From Paenibacillus graminis (GTDB taxonomy: Bacteria; Bacillota; Bacilli; Paenibacillales; Paenibacillaceae): a stretch of DNA of 64,000 nt. Both the position numbers and the translations under genes were made by a program. The stretch is from assembly GCF_000758705.1 (NCBI RefSeq), contig NZ_CP009287.1:3906001-3970000 (forward strand). The letters run 5' to 3'. Shown here piece by piece: positions 1 to 9,420 of this stretch (positions are counted from its first letter, which is position 1; the number at the start of each line of letters is the position of its first letter). The notes under the pieces are model-generated. The model did no database searches, was not told where the DNA came from, and saw nothing but the letters and a program-made list of their open reading frames with translations.

Positions 1-346
1 TTTTTTCCGCTTCGGATGCCTGCTGCTTTTTCACTTTCAGCGGAGCCAGCATAATATTCTGCAGCACGGTTTTGTGCGGGAACAGATTGAACTGCTGGAA
101 AACCATACCCATTTTTTCCCGGGTCACGTTGATATCATGCTTCTTGCCCGTAATGGACTCCCCTTCGAAGGTGATTTCGCCGCCTGTAGGCTGCTCCAGC
201 AGATTGAGGCAGCGCAGGAAGGTGCTTTTGCCGGAGCCGCTGGGGCCGATGACAACGACAACTTCCCCTTTGTGAATCTGCAGATCAATCCCCTTCAGAA
301 TGTCCAGTTTCCCAAAACTTTTGTGCAGGTTGTTAACGGCGATCAT
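1..346 (-). CDS. Polar amino-acid ABC transporter ATP-binding protein (GlnQ-like), 3' part outside window
   Basis: ATPase subunit of a polar amino-acid importer; it energises the permease encoded just upstream. About 115 N-terminal residues are visible, beginning MIAVNNLHKSFGKLDILKGI. The Walker A motif GPSGSGKST lies at residues 34-42, and the Q-loop segment MVFQQFNLFPHKTV is typical of the GlnQ/HisP family. The ATG at 346 overlaps the end of the permease gene by 14 nt, so the two are probably translationally coupled. The Walker B, signature and H-loop parts lie beyond the window edge. Substrate cannot be read from this subunit. Confidence 0.93.
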   Translation of the reverse strand, partial: MIAVNNLHKSFGKLDILKGIDLQIHKGEVVVVIGPSGSGKSTFLRCLNLLEQPTGGEITFEGESITGKKHDINVTREKMGMVFQQFNLFPHKTVLQNIMLAPLKVKKQQASEAEK

Positions 347-992
347 CCGTATTCAGCCTCCTTTCCAATATGCCCAAGATCTTCGACAAGGTGAATGTAA
401 GGACAAAGTACATCACAGCGATCACAATTAAGGGATTCAATCCCTCATAGGTTATAGTTGTTACGGATCTTGCCTCGAAGAGCAGATCTGCCACCCCGAT
501 CATGGAGACGATCGAAGATTCTTTGATGATCGTAATGAACTCATTGCCGATGGCGGGAAGCACGTTTTTGATCGCTTGGGGAAGAACAATATAACGCATC
601 GTCATCCCCTGCCGCATGCCGAGCGAACGCGCCGCTTCCACCTGTCCACGGTCCACCCCTTGGATGCCGGCACGGAAGATCTCAGCCAGATAGGCGGAGC
701 TGTTAATGGTCAGTGTGATGGCCCCGGATTGGATCGGCGAAAATTCCAGGCCAAACTCCGGCAGCCCGTAATGGATTAAGAACAGCTGCACCAGCATAGG
801 TGTGCCGCGCAGGAATTCTACCCAAGCCGTTGCGATAAAACGCAGAATCCACCATTTGGACATCCGAAGCAGAGAAACTATGATCCCCAGCACAAAACCG
901 AAGAATACCCCCAGCACAGCCAACAGCAATGTGTACTTCAAACCGGAAAGAAAAAAATTGCGGTACTCATAAGCGATATCGAATACATTCAT
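333..992 (-). CDS. Amino-acid ABC transporter permease
   Basis: Inner-membrane permease of the HisM/GlnP family (about 219 aa). It has several hydrophobic segments and the cytoplasmic EAA loop, EAARSLGMRQGMTMRYIVLP, which docks the ATPase. I place the start at the ATG at 992 (MNVFDIAYEY): AGGAGG lies 11 nt before it but only 2 nt before the next ATG upstream, at 1001. An open frame continues to 1046 but has no ribosome site. The gene is the middle member of an operon running from the binding protein to the ATPase. Family assignment is secure; the ligand is unknown. Confidence 0.94.
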   Translation of the reverse strand: MNVFDIAYEYRNFFLSGLKYTLLLAVLGVFFGFVLGIIVSLLRMSKWWILRFIATAWVEFLRGTPMLVQLFLIHYGLPEFGLEFSPIQSGAITLTINSSAYLAEIFRAGIQGVDRGQVEAARSLGMRQGMTMRYIVLPQAIKNVLPAIGNEFITIIKESSIVSMIGVADLLFEARSVTTITYEGLNPLIVIAVMYFVLTFTLSKILGILERRLNTDDRR

Positions 993-1077
993 TTTTGGCA
1001 TAACCTCCTGTCTGCAAAAAAATAGAAAACAGCGGAACACCGCCATTTTCAGATCATTCCCAACTATTTTATACCTT

Positions 1078-1099
1078 CCCTGCAGCAGCGGCTGCAGGG
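1078..1099 (-). other. Intercistronic hairpin between binding-protein and permease genes
   Basis: Perfect 9-bp stem, CCCTGCAGC / GCTGCAGGG, with a 4-nt loop in the 90-nt gap between the two genes. No U-tract follows it on the minus strand, so it is more likely a 3'-end stabiliser or weak attenuator than a full terminator. Such hairpins often let the binding protein be made in excess of the membrane parts; that role is inference here. Confidence 0.55.
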
Positions 1100-1136
1100 G
1101 TTAAACTGCTTGAGATCACTTCAAGCGCATGAAGAA

Positions 1137-1955
1137 TTATTTCTCTGCCAGCTCGCTTGCAGCCGCAACATACTCATCGATTTTGCCTTCGGAGTTCAGA
1201 CGGGTCAGGGTCTTGTTCACCTGAGCCAGCAATTCGTCGTTGCCCTTCTTCACACCGATCACATAACCATCATCCTCCACCTCAGGTTTGGCATCAGTGA
1301 TGGCCAGTCCCTTGACGTTCTTTACGAAGGATTTGGCTACCGGACCTTCCATGATCGAGGCATCTACACGGTTCGATTGCAGCTGCAGCACGATTTCGGA
1401 AATTTTGCCCAGTGAAGTCAGTTGCGCGCCTTCAATCCCCTTGGCGATGTCTTCCTGAATCGATCCGGTCTGCACGCCCAGCTTCATGCCCTTCAGGGAA
1501 TCCATTGTCGCAAACTTATCTTTGTCGGCTTCACGCACAACAACCGCTTGTTCGGCTTTGTAGTAAATATCAGACAGCCCTACCGCTTTTGCCCGTTCCG
1601 GTGTTGGACTCAGGCCCGAAATCACAATATCGACTCTGCCGCTTGAGAGCTCATTCAGCAGGGAATCGAAAGCCAGATCCTTGATCTTCAGCTCGGCTCC
1701 CATATCCGCAGCGATTTGCTTGGCGATCTCGATGTCAAAGCCCACGATGGTATCCTTGCCGTCCACCACTTTGTGGAATTCATATGGAGGAAAATCGGCG
1801 CTGGTTCCCAGTGTAAGCGTCTTAGACGCAGTACTGCTATTCGTATTCGCACTGCTGCCGGTAGCTGCGTTATTTTCTTTGTTATTATTACCACACCCGG
1901 TCATAAGGCCAGCTACGAGCAGCATCCCTAATGAAAGTTTACCCCATTTGTTCAT
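1137..1955 (-). CDS. Amino-acid ABC transporter substrate-binding lipoprotein
   Basis: Extracellular solute-binding protein, family 3 (SBP_bac_3), about 272 aa. I use the ATG at 1955, preceded by GGGGAGATATACAG, giving a lipoprotein signal peptide ending LVAGLMTGC with the lipidated Cys at residue 21. A longer open frame to 2024 has no ribosome site and would bury the signal. A low-complexity Asn/Ser/Thr linker follows. The mature part starts LTLGTSADFPPYEF and contains the family signature GFDIEIAKQIAADMG. It is first gene of the importer operon, behind the promoter at 2010-2038. Ligand not predictable beyond a polar amino acid. Confidence 0.95.
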   Translation of the reverse strand: MNKWGKLSLGMLLVAGLMTGCGNNNKENNAATGSSANTNSSTASKTLTLGTSADFPPYEFHKVVDGKDTIVGFDIEIAKQIAADMGAELKIKDLAFDSLLNELSSGRVDIVISGLSPTPERAKAVGLSDIYYKAEQAVVVREADKDKFATMDSLKGMKLGVQTGSIQEDIAKGIEGAQLTSLGKISEIVLQLQSNRVDASIMEGPVAKSFVKNVKGLAITDAKPEVEDDGYVIGVKKGNDELLAQVNKTLTRLNSEGKIDEYVAAASELAEK

Positions 1956-2009
1956 CTGTATATCTCCCCTATTCTCTTCAAATTCTCTAGTTGTGCCATT
2001 GACCGATTT

Positions 2010-2038
2010 ATTATAAATCAACACGTATGAATATGCAA
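2010..2038 (-). promoter_or_regulatory. Predicted sigma-A promoter of the amino-acid importer operon
   Basis: On the minus strand TTGCAT and TATAAT are separated by 17 nt, about 55 nt before the start codon at 1955. The -10 is a perfect consensus match. Prediction only. Confidence 0.6.
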
Positions 2039-2327
2039 AGACAAATTTGTGACAAAGACTGTAAAATTGCGGAAGAAGCTCGCGCCGCTGCGAGACTGCT
2101 TTGCCGCTTCATTTTGCACAACCCTTTGAAAGAAGTATATACTATGTACTATCTCCAATTGATCCCAAAATAACAGAAATGGTTCATGCGCTCATTATGG
2201 GTGGTATTAATATGCTAAAAGTCCCACAAAGCTTAAGCCTATGCCTTCGAAGCGGGAGTTATGACTGAGTTGTTCAGGAAGCTTTTTGAAGCATTTATTC
2301 ATCACACAACTTTTAGGAGGTGCAATC
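2039..2327. other. Intergenic stretch before the neopullulanase gene
   Basis: No gene is supported here. A possible plus-strand promoter, TTGCAC at 2114 with TATATA at 2136 (16-nt spacing), could drive the neopullulanase gene, but it is weak. The ribosome site AGGAGGTGCAATC sits just before the ATG at 2328. No riboswitch or conserved RNA fold was recognised. Confidence 0.4.
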
Positions 2328-4073
2328 ATGCTTTTGGAAGCTATGTACCATGTCCCCCGTGACAAATGGGCTTATGCCTACGATGCAAAGACTATACATC
2401 TGCGTGTTCGCACCAAACGGGATGATGTGGACTGTGTAGTCGCGCTCACCGGGGATAAATACAATTGGCAAGACACCTCATACGATATCATGATGGATAA
2501 AGCGGCCTCGGACGACATGTTTGATTACTGGGAAGCAGCGGTCCGGCCCAAATATAAACGCCTAAGCTACACCTTCCGTGTGAGCAAAGGCAATGAAAGT
2601 GTATATCTGCTTGATAACGGAATCCGGACGGAATACCCGGCCCCCCCGAACCACTACTATGAGTTCCCCTATATACACCAAATCGATTTGTTCCAGGTGC
2701 CGAACTGGGCCAAGGATGCGGTGTTCTACCAGATCATGACGGAGCGGTTCGCCAACGGTGATCCTTCGAATGACCCGGAGGGGACGGAGCCATGGGGCGG
2801 AACGCCGAAGCTGGATAACTTTTTTGGCGGAGATCTGCAAGGCGTGCTGGACCATTTGGACGATCTGCAGGAACTCGGGATTAACGCCGTTTATTTTACC
2901 CCACTGTTCGTTTCCCCTTCCAATCATAAGTACGATATCATGGATTATAAAAGGGTCGCTCCTCATTTTGGTGATAATGAGCTGCTCAAAACCGTTGTCG
3001 AGGAATGCCACTTCCGGGGAATCCGCGTCATGCTGGACGCCGTGTTCAATCATTGCAGCGACAAGTTTCCGCCATTTCAGGATGTTCTGGAGAAGGGGGA
3101 GTACTCCGTCTATAAAGACTGGTTCCATATAAACTCCTTCCCGGCCGAAATTGTCGACGGTATTCCTACGTATGACACCTTCGGTTTTTTTGGCAATATG
3201 CCGAAGTTCAACACCGCCAATCATGAAGTGAAAACCTATCTGCTGGAGGTGGCAGAATACTGGATCAAGGAAATCAAGGTGGACGGTTGGCGGCTCGACG
3301 TGGCCAATGAAGTGGATCATCATTTCTGGCGGGATTTCCGCAAAGTAGTCAAAGCGGCCAACCCCGAAGCCTATATTGTGGGTGAAGTATGGAGTGACTC
3401 CTTAACCTGGCTGCTGGGCGACCAATTCGATTCCGTGATGAATTATCCCTTTTCCGGGACCGTATTGGAATTTTTCAACGGGGGGATGGACGGCATTACC
3501 TTCGGACACCGGATCGGCGCCCTCCTTATGCGTTATCCGCAGCAGACCAATGAAGTGGTCTTCAATTTGCTGGGCAGCCATGATACCCCGCGGCTGTTGA
3601 CGGTCGTAGGTGAAGACAAACGGAGGCTCAAGCTGGCCGTTGTTTTTCTTTTTACTTTTATGGGGACTCCTTGTATTTATTATGGTGATGAAATTGGTCT
3701 TTCAGGCCATGAAGATCCGGATTGCCGCAAGTGTATGGAATGGAATGAAGCAAGCCAGGACCGCGAGCTGTATGATTTCTATCGGATGATGATTGCCCTG
3801 CGCAAACATAACAAAGCGCTGCGCGAAGGCCGCTTCCGTATCCTGCAGGCATGTGAGAATGACCCGTGCATCGTCTATGAGCGTGCGGATGATGTGATTC
3901 ATTTTACTGTGTGGATGAATAATTCGCCGGTGCCCCGCATCCTCAGCCATCCGATGGAAACAGATGATTGGCAGGATGCCTTGACCGGAGAGCCGGTAGC
4001 ACCGGAAGCAGGGATGATGCATATCTCACTCGACCCGTACGGGTACCGGATTCTCAGCCGGCACTTGGGTTAA
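2328..4073 (+). CDS. GH13 alpha-glycosidase (neopullulanase / maltogenic amylase / cyclomaltodextrinase type)
   Basis: Cytoplasmic alpha-glucan hydrolase of 581 aa with no signal peptide. The N-terminal ~120 residues resemble the CBM34-type domain of neopullulanases, followed by the GH13 barrel (DAVFYQIMTERFANGDPSND). Catalytic residues are visible: nucleophile Asp324 in GWRLDVAN, acid/base Glu353 in VGEVW, and Asp419 in LLGSHDTPR. The start is the ATG at 2328 behind AGGAGGTGCAATC; an upstream in-frame ATG at 2286 lacks a ribosome site. It lies next to glgA/glgB/glgC, which suggests a role in turnover of maltodextrins or glycogen. Which of the closely related EC activities applies cannot be told from sequence alone. 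Confidence 0.93.
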   Translation: MLLEAMYHVPRDKWAYAYDAKTIHLRVRTKRDDVDCVVALTGDKYNWQDTSYDIMMDKAASDDMFDYWEAAVRPKYKRLSYTFRVSKGNESVYLLDNGIRTEYPAPPNHYYEFPYIHQIDLFQVPNWAKDAVFYQIMTERFANGDPSNDPEGTEPWGGTPKLDNFFGGDLQGVLDHLDDLQELGINAVYFTPLFVSPSNHKYDIMDYKRVAPHFGDNELLKTVVEECHFRGIRVMLDAVFNHCSDKFPPFQDVLEKGEYSVYKDWFHINSFPAEIVDGIPTYDTFGFFGNMPKFNTANHEVKTYLLEVAEYWIKEIKVDGWRLDVANEVDHHFWRDFRKVVKAANPEAYIVGEVWSDSLTWLLGDQFDSVMNYPFSGTVLEFFNGGMDGITFGHRIGALLMRYPQQTNEVVFNLLGSHDTPRLLTVVGEDKRRLKLAVVFLFTFMGTPCIYYGDEIGLSGHEDPDCRKCMEWNEASQDRELYDFYRMMIALRKHNKALREGRFRILQACENDPCIVYERADDVIHFTVWMNNSPVPRILSHPMETDDWQDALTGEPVAPEAGMMHISLDPYGYRILSRHLG

Positions 4074-4196
4074 AACAAGCAGCAACGGCTTCGGCTACCT
4101 CAACAAAATACAGCTTCCGTTTCAGCAAGTAGAAAATCTAGGTTCAGCTTATCTAATGTTACCTGGAGAATGCCTCTCCATGAGCCCTTCCGTAAC

Positions 4197-4430
4197 TATA
4201 AATGGAATAAAGGCGACTAATTGGCCCCAGCGCCCTCTCCTCCGCAGGTTAAGTGGAAAAAGGGTAGCTAATTCAGCTCATTTTGTTCCTGGCGAGGGAA
4301 AGTGGCCCAATTAAGTTTCCTTTCTTTCCACTTAAATCTCACAATTCTTGATTTTAGGGTGAGATAAGCTCCCTTTTTTCCACCTAATGCTTGCTAAGAA
4401 GCCGGTGCGCAGGCGCTAGGTGGAATCATT
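4197..4430. repeat. Cluster of inverted intergenic repeat units
   Basis: Four copies of a ~30-nt unit with core TAARTGGAAAAAGG followed by CTAATT lie in this gene-free stretch. Two are direct (from about 4198 and 4249) and two inverted (ending about 4334 and 4387). The first pairs best with the third (both carry AATTGGGCC or AATTGGCC) and the second with the fourth (AAAAAGGGWAGCT). A partial fifth copy, TAGGTGGAATCATTTCAG, begins near 4417. The order A-B-A'-B' would allow long foldback structures. No ORF or transposase is present. I regard this as a non-coding dispersed repeat family. Confidence 0.65.
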
Positions 4431-4459
4431 TCAGACTTCCAAGTTGTCCTCATTTGCAC

Positions 4460-4504
4460 AAAGGACGTTCAGCAAGATCTTCTGATCTGCTAAACGTCCT
4501 TTTT
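4460..4504. terminator. Bidirectional intrinsic terminator at the end of glgA
   Basis: Long imperfect stem AAAGGACGTTCAGCA / TGCTAAACGTCCTTT around an AGATCTTCTGATC centre, followed on the plus strand by TTTTTC. It sits 22 nt beyond the glgA stop, so it can end glgA (minus) as well as any plus-strand read-through. Confidence 0.8.
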
Positions 4505-4525
4505 CTTTGCCTGCACTATGCTGTT

Positions 4526-5956
4526 TTATACGTGTTCCAAGACACGGTTGTAGATCTCCATGTACTGCTGTGCTGATACATTCCAGCTGTAATCACCGGC
4601 AAACGCGTTTTTGGTTACTTTTTTCCAATGCTCCGGCTTCTGGTAGAACGATACTGCCCGGCGGAGCGTGTACATCATGTCGTGGGCGTTATAATCCTTA
4701 AAGGTGAAGCCATTCCCCTGTCCGGTTTCCTCATTGTAGGCGTGAACCGTATCATTCAGCCCTCCTGTTTCCCGCACGACCGGAATACTGCCGTAACGCA
4801 GGGCAAGGAGCTGGCCGATCCCGCAAGGCTCGAATTTGGACGGCATGAGGAACAGATCGCTTGCTGCATAGATTTTGCGGGACAACGCGTCGCTGAACAA
4901 AATCTGTGAGGATAGCTTGTTCGGATAACGCCACTGTGCCTCACGGAACCAGCGTTCATAGACTTCATCGCCGGTCCCCAGCAGGACAAATTGAATATCA
5001 TCATAATAGAGCAGCTCATCCAGCACACGGGTTAGCAGGTCCAGTCCTTTGGAGTCGACGAGACGTGTGACCATTGCAACCAGAGGAATGTATGGAGCCA
5101 CCGGCAGACCCAGCTCCTGCTGCAAAGCAATTTTATTCTCCGCTTTTTTGGCCAGATTGGTGCGGTAGCGGGTATAAATCTGCGGATCGCTGGCCGGATT
5201 GTAGATCTTAGTGTCTATACCGTTAACAATCCCGCTCAGACTGTCCGCCCGTGAGGAGAGCAGGCCTTCCAGTCCATAGCCATAGTAGGCTGTACGGATT
5301 TCTTCGGAATAGGTCGGGCTTACTGTAGTGATGTGATCGCTGTAGACGATCCCCGCCTTCATGAAATTCACATTGCCGTAATACTCTACACCCAGGAAAT
5401 AGCTGTCATCCAGACCCAGCAGCTCACCGAGCACGGAGTACGGGAATACTCCCTGATACAGTAGATTATGGATGGTAAACACCGTCCGGATTTCACTGTA
5501 AAACGGATTATGCCGGTAATGGGCCTGCAGCAGCATCGGAATCACTGCGGCATGCCAGTCATGGCAATGCAGCACATCAGGCTGGAAATCAAGAGTCTCC
5601 AGACACTCCAGCACCGCCCGGTTGAAAAACGAAAAGCGCTCTCCATCGTCCATGTAGCCGTAAATGCCATCCCGCCCAAAATAATATTCGTTATCGATAA
5701 AGTATACGGGAATACCATCATATACCATCCGTTCAATGCCGCAATATTGGTTACGCCAGCCGATCGGCACAGTCAGAGCTGCAACATGCTCCATTTGCGA
5801 GACAAATTTGTCCGGAATTCCTCTGTACTTCGGTAAAATCACACGTACATCCACACCCGCGCCTTTCAGCGCTTTGGGCAAAGCACCAATGACATCGGCC
5901 AGCCCTCCCGTTTTGACGAACGGATGAGCTTCGGCTGCAGCAAATAAAACCTTCAT
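4526..5956 (-). CDS. glgA: Glycogen synthase GlgA
   Basis: Transfers glucose from ADP-glucose to a growing alpha-1,4-glucan (GT5, two Rossmann domains, 476 aa, normal length). The N-terminus MKVLFAAAEAHPFVKTGGLA carries the ADP-glucose-binding KTGGL motif with Lys15. The C-terminal domain has the family motif PSKFEPCGIGQL. The gene lies 32 nt after glgB and is probably co-transcribed with it; the terminator at 4460-4504 closes the unit. GlgC, encoded on the other strand beyond glgB, makes the donor substrate. Confidence 0.97.
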   Translation of the reverse strand: MKVLFAAAEAHPFVKTGGLADVIGALPKALKGAGVDVRVILPKYRGIPDKFVSQMEHVAALTVPIGWRNQYCGIERMVYDGIPVYFIDNEYYFGRDGIYGYMDDGERFSFFNRAVLECLETLDFQPDVLHCHDWHAAVIPMLLQAHYRHNPFYSEIRTVFTIHNLLYQGVFPYSVLGELLGLDDSYFLGVEYYGNVNFMKAGIVYSDHITTVSPTYSEEIRTAYYGYGLEGLLSSRADSLSGIVNGIDTKIYNPASDPQIYTRYRTNLAKKAENKIALQQELGLPVAPYIPLVAMVTRLVDSKGLDLLTRVLDELLYYDDIQFVLLGTGDEVYERWFREAQWRYPNKLSSQILFSDALSRKIYAASDLFLMPSKFEPCGIGQLLALRYGSIPVVRETGGLNDTVHAYNEETGQGNGFTFKDYNAHDMMYTLRRAVSFYQKPEHWKKVTKNAFAGDYSWNVSAQQYMEIYNRVLEHV

Positions 5957-5988
5957 CTCTAGAAATCCCCCTTATGTGTATGGACTGC

Positions 5989-7908
5989 CTATTTTACCGC
6001 CTTGCGGCCTGCTTTTTTCAACACCAGGAAGCTTAGCGGAGGAATGGTCAGTTCAATGCTGTTCACCTGGTTGTGCCATTCTTTTTTGCTGCTCTTCATC
6101 GGGGCATTGTGCACACCGGAGCCGCCGAATTCCGTATTTTCGGAACTGAACAGTTCTTCATACGTTCCCGGCCGCGGGACTCCGATCCGGTACATCCGCC
6201 GCTCCACCGGCTGGAAGTTGATAATAATCAGCAGCGTATCGACAGGCCTTTTGCCCCTGCGGATATAGGAAACGATGCTCTGGCCGCTGTCATCGGCATT
6301 GATCCATTGGTACCCTTCCATCTCATGGTCAAGCTCCCACAGCGCTTTTTCATTCACGTAGAGCTTGTTCAGCGCTGCAGTGAACGCCAGCATCCGGCGG
6401 TGGCTTTCATAATCGAGCAGCAGCCAATCCAGCTGTTCTTGATCCTTCCATTCGATAAACTGGCCAAACTCTCCTCCCATGAACAGCAGCTTTTTGCCGG
6501 GATGGCTGATATGGTAGCCCAGAAGCAGGCGGAGTCCGGCGAATTTCTGCTCATAGGTGCCGGGCATTTTGTCCAGCAGCGACTTCTTGCCGTGCACCAC
6601 CTCGTCGTGGGACAGCGGGAGGGTGTAATTTTCCGAGTAGGCATAGCAGATGGGAAAGGTCAACAAATTGTGATGATAAGGTCTAGCCCCAAAATCATGT
6701 TCTATGTAGCCTAATGTGTCATTCATCCAGCCCATGTTCCATTTGTAGTTGAATCCCAGACCTCCCTCATGCACTGGCGCAGTAACTCCCGGCCAAGCAC
6801 TGGACTCTTCTGCCATCATCAACGCTTTGGGATAATAATGAAAAATCGTCTTATTAAGACGCTGGATAAACTGGATGGCTTCCAGATTCTCCAGTCCCCC
6901 GTTGGCATTTCTGCGGTATTCATGCCCCTTCTTCTCAAAGTCCAGTCTAAGCATACTGGTGACCGCATCTACACGCATCCCGTCGATATGGAACATCTCG
7001 AACCAAAACAGCGCATTTGATATCAGAAATGAGGAAATTTCCGGCTTGCTGAAATCAAAAGACAATGTCCCCCAGCCCGGCTTCTCCGCCAGCATCGGGT
7101 CAGCATATTCAAACAGCGGCGTGCCATCGAACATTCTCAAACCATGGGCATCTTTGGCAAAATGGGCCGGTACCCAATCCAGCAGTACGCCAATTCCAGC
7201 CTGATGCAGCTTGTCGATCAGATACATCAAATCCTGCGGTTCCCCAAAGCGGCTGGTTGCGGCAAAATAACCTGTGCCCTGATATCCCCAGGATAAATCG
7301 TAGGGATGCTCGGCCAGCGGCATAAACTCAACATGGGTATAGCTCATTTCCACCAAGTAGGGAATCAGCAGCTCACTCATCTCCCGATAAGTGTATAATC
7401 CGCCATCTTCCTTTTGGCGCCAAGTTCCAAAATGCATTTCATAAATGTTCAAAGGCGCGTTATATGGAGCCTTGCTCCTCCGCCGCCAAGCCGCATCCCC
7501 CCACACATAGCCGTCCAGATCTGCAACAATGGAAGCCGTCGCCGGACGCACCTCTGCATGGAAAGCATAAGGGTCAGCTTTAAGAAAGTTTGAGCCGTCT
7601 GGGCCCACAATCCTGTATTTGTAAAAAGTTCCCGCTTTCATTCCCGGAAAAAAACGACTCCAAAATCCTGAATCGGGTATCTTATATAACGAGTCCACGT
7701 CTTTGGTCCCATCCCAGCCGTTATGATTACCAGCCAGTCCTACATATGTCGCATGAGGAGCCCACACGGTAAAGCGTACGCCCGGTATTCCTTCTTCAGC
7801 GGCAATGTGCGCGCCCAGCATCGTATAGCTGCGATAATTCGTGCCCTCATGGAACAGATAAATATCATCAGATGACGGGAGGTTAACTGTTGTTGATGTA
7901 TCGGCCAA
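5989..7908 (-). CDS. glgB: 1,4-alpha-glucan branching enzyme GlgB
   Basis: Makes alpha-1,6 branches in glycogen (GH13, 639 aa). An N-terminal CBM48-like region (VRFTVWAPHATYVGLAGNHN) precedes the barrel. Catalytic residues visible are Asp314 in DGMRVDAV, Glu367 in MMAEESSAW and Asp435 in LPLSHDEVVHGK. The all-beta C-terminal domain is present. It is the first gene of a glgB-glgA unit and is divergent from glgC across 216 nt (7909-8124), which must hold both promoters. No glgD or glgP homologue occurs in the window, unlike the five-gene glg operon of Bacillus subtilis. Confidence 0.97.
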   Translation of the reverse strand: MADTSTTVNLPSSDDIYLFHEGTNYRSYTMLGAHIAAEEGIPGVRFTVWAPHATYVGLAGNHNGWDGTKDVDSLYKIPDSGFWSRFFPGMKAGTFYKYRIVGPDGSNFLKADPYAFHAEVRPATASIVADLDGYVWGDAAWRRRSKAPYNAPLNIYEMHFGTWRQKEDGGLYTYREMSELLIPYLVEMSYTHVEFMPLAEHPYDLSWGYQGTGYFAATSRFGEPQDLMYLIDKLHQAGIGVLLDWVPAHFAKDAHGLRMFDGTPLFEYADPMLAEKPGWGTLSFDFSKPEISSFLISNALFWFEMFHIDGMRVDAVTSMLRLDFEKKGHEYRRNANGGLENLEAIQFIQRLNKTIFHYYPKALMMAEESSAWPGVTAPVHEGGLGFNYKWNMGWMNDTLGYIEHDFGARPYHHNLLTFPICYAYSENYTLPLSHDEVVHGKKSLLDKMPGTYEQKFAGLRLLLGYHISHPGKKLLFMGGEFGQFIEWKDQEQLDWLLLDYESHRRMLAFTAALNKLYVNEKALWELDHEMEGYQWINADDSGQSIVSYIRRGKRPVDTLLIIINFQPVERRMYRIGVPRPGTYEELFSSENTEFGGSGVHNAPMKSSKKEWHNQVNSIELTIPPLSFLVLKKAGRKAVK

Positions 7909-8124
7909 ATCATCACCACCTTCTTATATAGGATGCACCTTTAACATTACCCGAATGTAGCGGTTTTGAAAATGATTTTGGGCAGATTTTCGGGTTCTGA
8001 AGAATAAAGAAAATAATTCATGTAATTTTTGCAGAAGCAGGGCAGTATATTTCACCTATGCGTTTCAAGTGCTTGCGCAGCGTGTATATTACAAGCATTG
8101 ACAAAAAAATGGGAGGGATAACAA

Positions 8125-9348
8125 ATGAGTAAAAAAGAATGTATCGCCATGCTGCTGGCAGGCGGGGAAGGGCGCAGACTCGCCCCCTTGACAACCACCA
8201 TGGCTAAGCCTGCAGTCCCTTTCGGAGGACAGTATAGAATCATTGACTTTCCCCTCAGCAATTGTGTGAATTCCAATATTGATACTGTTGGGGTACTGAC
8301 TCAGTATGAAGCCAATTCTTTGCATAACCATATTGGTGAAGGTGAGCCCTGGGGGCTCCATACCGAGTCGGGCAAAGGAGTGAAGCTGCTACCCTCCGGC
8401 GTTGAAGGCAGAGACAGCTACACAGGAACAGCCGATGCCATTTATAAAAATATTGAATTTATTGACAGCCACAAGCCAGAACATGTTCTTATTCTGTCGG
8501 CGGATCATATTTACCATATGAATTACCGGAAAATGCTCGATTATCATATCAGCAAAAATGCAAAAGCCACCATCTCCGTGATGGAAGTGCCTTGGGATGA
8601 GGCCAGCCGTTTCGGGGTAATGAACGTGAATGATGAGCTTAAAATTTCAGAATTTGCCGAAAAACCCAAGGTTCCAAAGAGCAACCTTGCTTCTATGGGG
8701 ATTTACTTATTTGAATGGAAATACCTCAAAGAGCATCTGCTGCTGGATGCAGCCGATTCAGCCTCCAGCCATGACTTTGGCAAAGATGTCATTCCAGCTA
8801 TGCTGGATGGCAGCGAAGCTTTGTTCGCCTACCGTTTCAAGGGATATTGGCGGGATGTAGGTACGGTTGACAGTCTCTGGGAAGCTCATATGGATCTGCT
8901 GCACGAAGGCAACGGCTTCAAGCTCGACAATTCCCGCTGGCCGATGTACAGCCGGGCCCGCCGGACGAAGGCAGCTGCGCATAAACCCCGCATTCAAATC
9001 CCTTCTGCTGACAGTCTTGTGAATGATTCCTGCCTGCTGGAAGGCAGCCTGAACCGTTCGGTCGTCTTTGGCGGCGTTGAGGTCGGCAAGCTGAGCCTGG
9101 TGAAACAGAGTGTCATTATGCCCGGCGTAAGAATCGGACGGGGCGTGCTGATTGAGAATGCCATTATTGGTGAAGGGGCTGTCATAAAGGACGGGGCCGT
9201 GATTAAGGGCAGTCCGGACAACATTGTCGTCGTTGGCCCGCATGAGATCGTTGCCGCTAAGCCGGTCATTAAGACCCAGCCTTCCCGCCTGCTGCAGGAA
9301 GTCTACGAGAAAACTGGACGTCTGCGTGCAGAGGGCCTTCCTTCTTAA
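8125..9348 (+). CDS. glgC: Glucose-1-phosphate adenylyltransferase GlgC
   Basis: Makes ADP-glucose from ATP and glucose-1-phosphate, the committed step of glycogen synthesis (407 aa, normal length). The nucleotide-binding motif [11 protein letters not shown] starts at residue 13 and is followed by KPAVPFGG; the [11 protein letters not shown] and SADHIYHM segments are conserved. The C-terminal left-handed beta-helix ([20 protein letters not shown]) is present. The start ATG follows GGGAGGGATAACAA. It is transcribed away from glgB-glgA and ends in the terminator at 9370-9419. Regulatory GlgD is not encoded nearby, so GlgC may act as a homotetramer; that is inference. Confidence 0.97.
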   Translation: MSKKECIAMLLAGGEGRRLAPLTTTMAKPAVPFGGQYRIIDFPLSNCVNSNIDTVGVLTQYEANSLHNHIGEGEPWGLHTESGKGVKLLPSGVEGRDSYTGTADAIYKNIEFIDSHKPEHVLILSADHIYHMNYRKMLDYHISKNAKATISVMEVPWDEASRFGVMNVNDELKISEFAEKPKVPKSNLASMGIYLFEWKYLKEHLLLDAADSASSHDFGKDVIPAMLDGSEALFAYRFKGYWRDVGTVDSLWEAHMDLLHEGNGFKLDNSRWPMYSRARRTKAAAHKPRIQIPSADSLVNDSCLLEGSLNRSVVFGGVEVGKLSLVKQSVIMPGVRIGRGVLIENAIIGEGAVIKDGAVIKGSPDNIVVVGPHEIVAAKPVIKTQPSRLLQEVYEKTGRLRAEGLPS

Positions 9349-9369
9349 TCAGAATAACGCTCCAATCTG

Positions 9370-9419
9370 AATAAGGGATGAAGAAGCTGTCATTGACAGT
9401 TTCTTCATCCCTTATTTTG
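9370..9419. terminator. Intrinsic terminator after glgC
   Basis: Long hairpin AATAAGGGATGAAGAA...TTCTTCATCCCTTATT with CTGTC/GACAG in the upper stem, followed by TTGT. It lies 22 nt beyond the glgC stop and may serve the convergent kinase gene too. Confidence 0.85.
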
Positions 9420-9420
9420 T

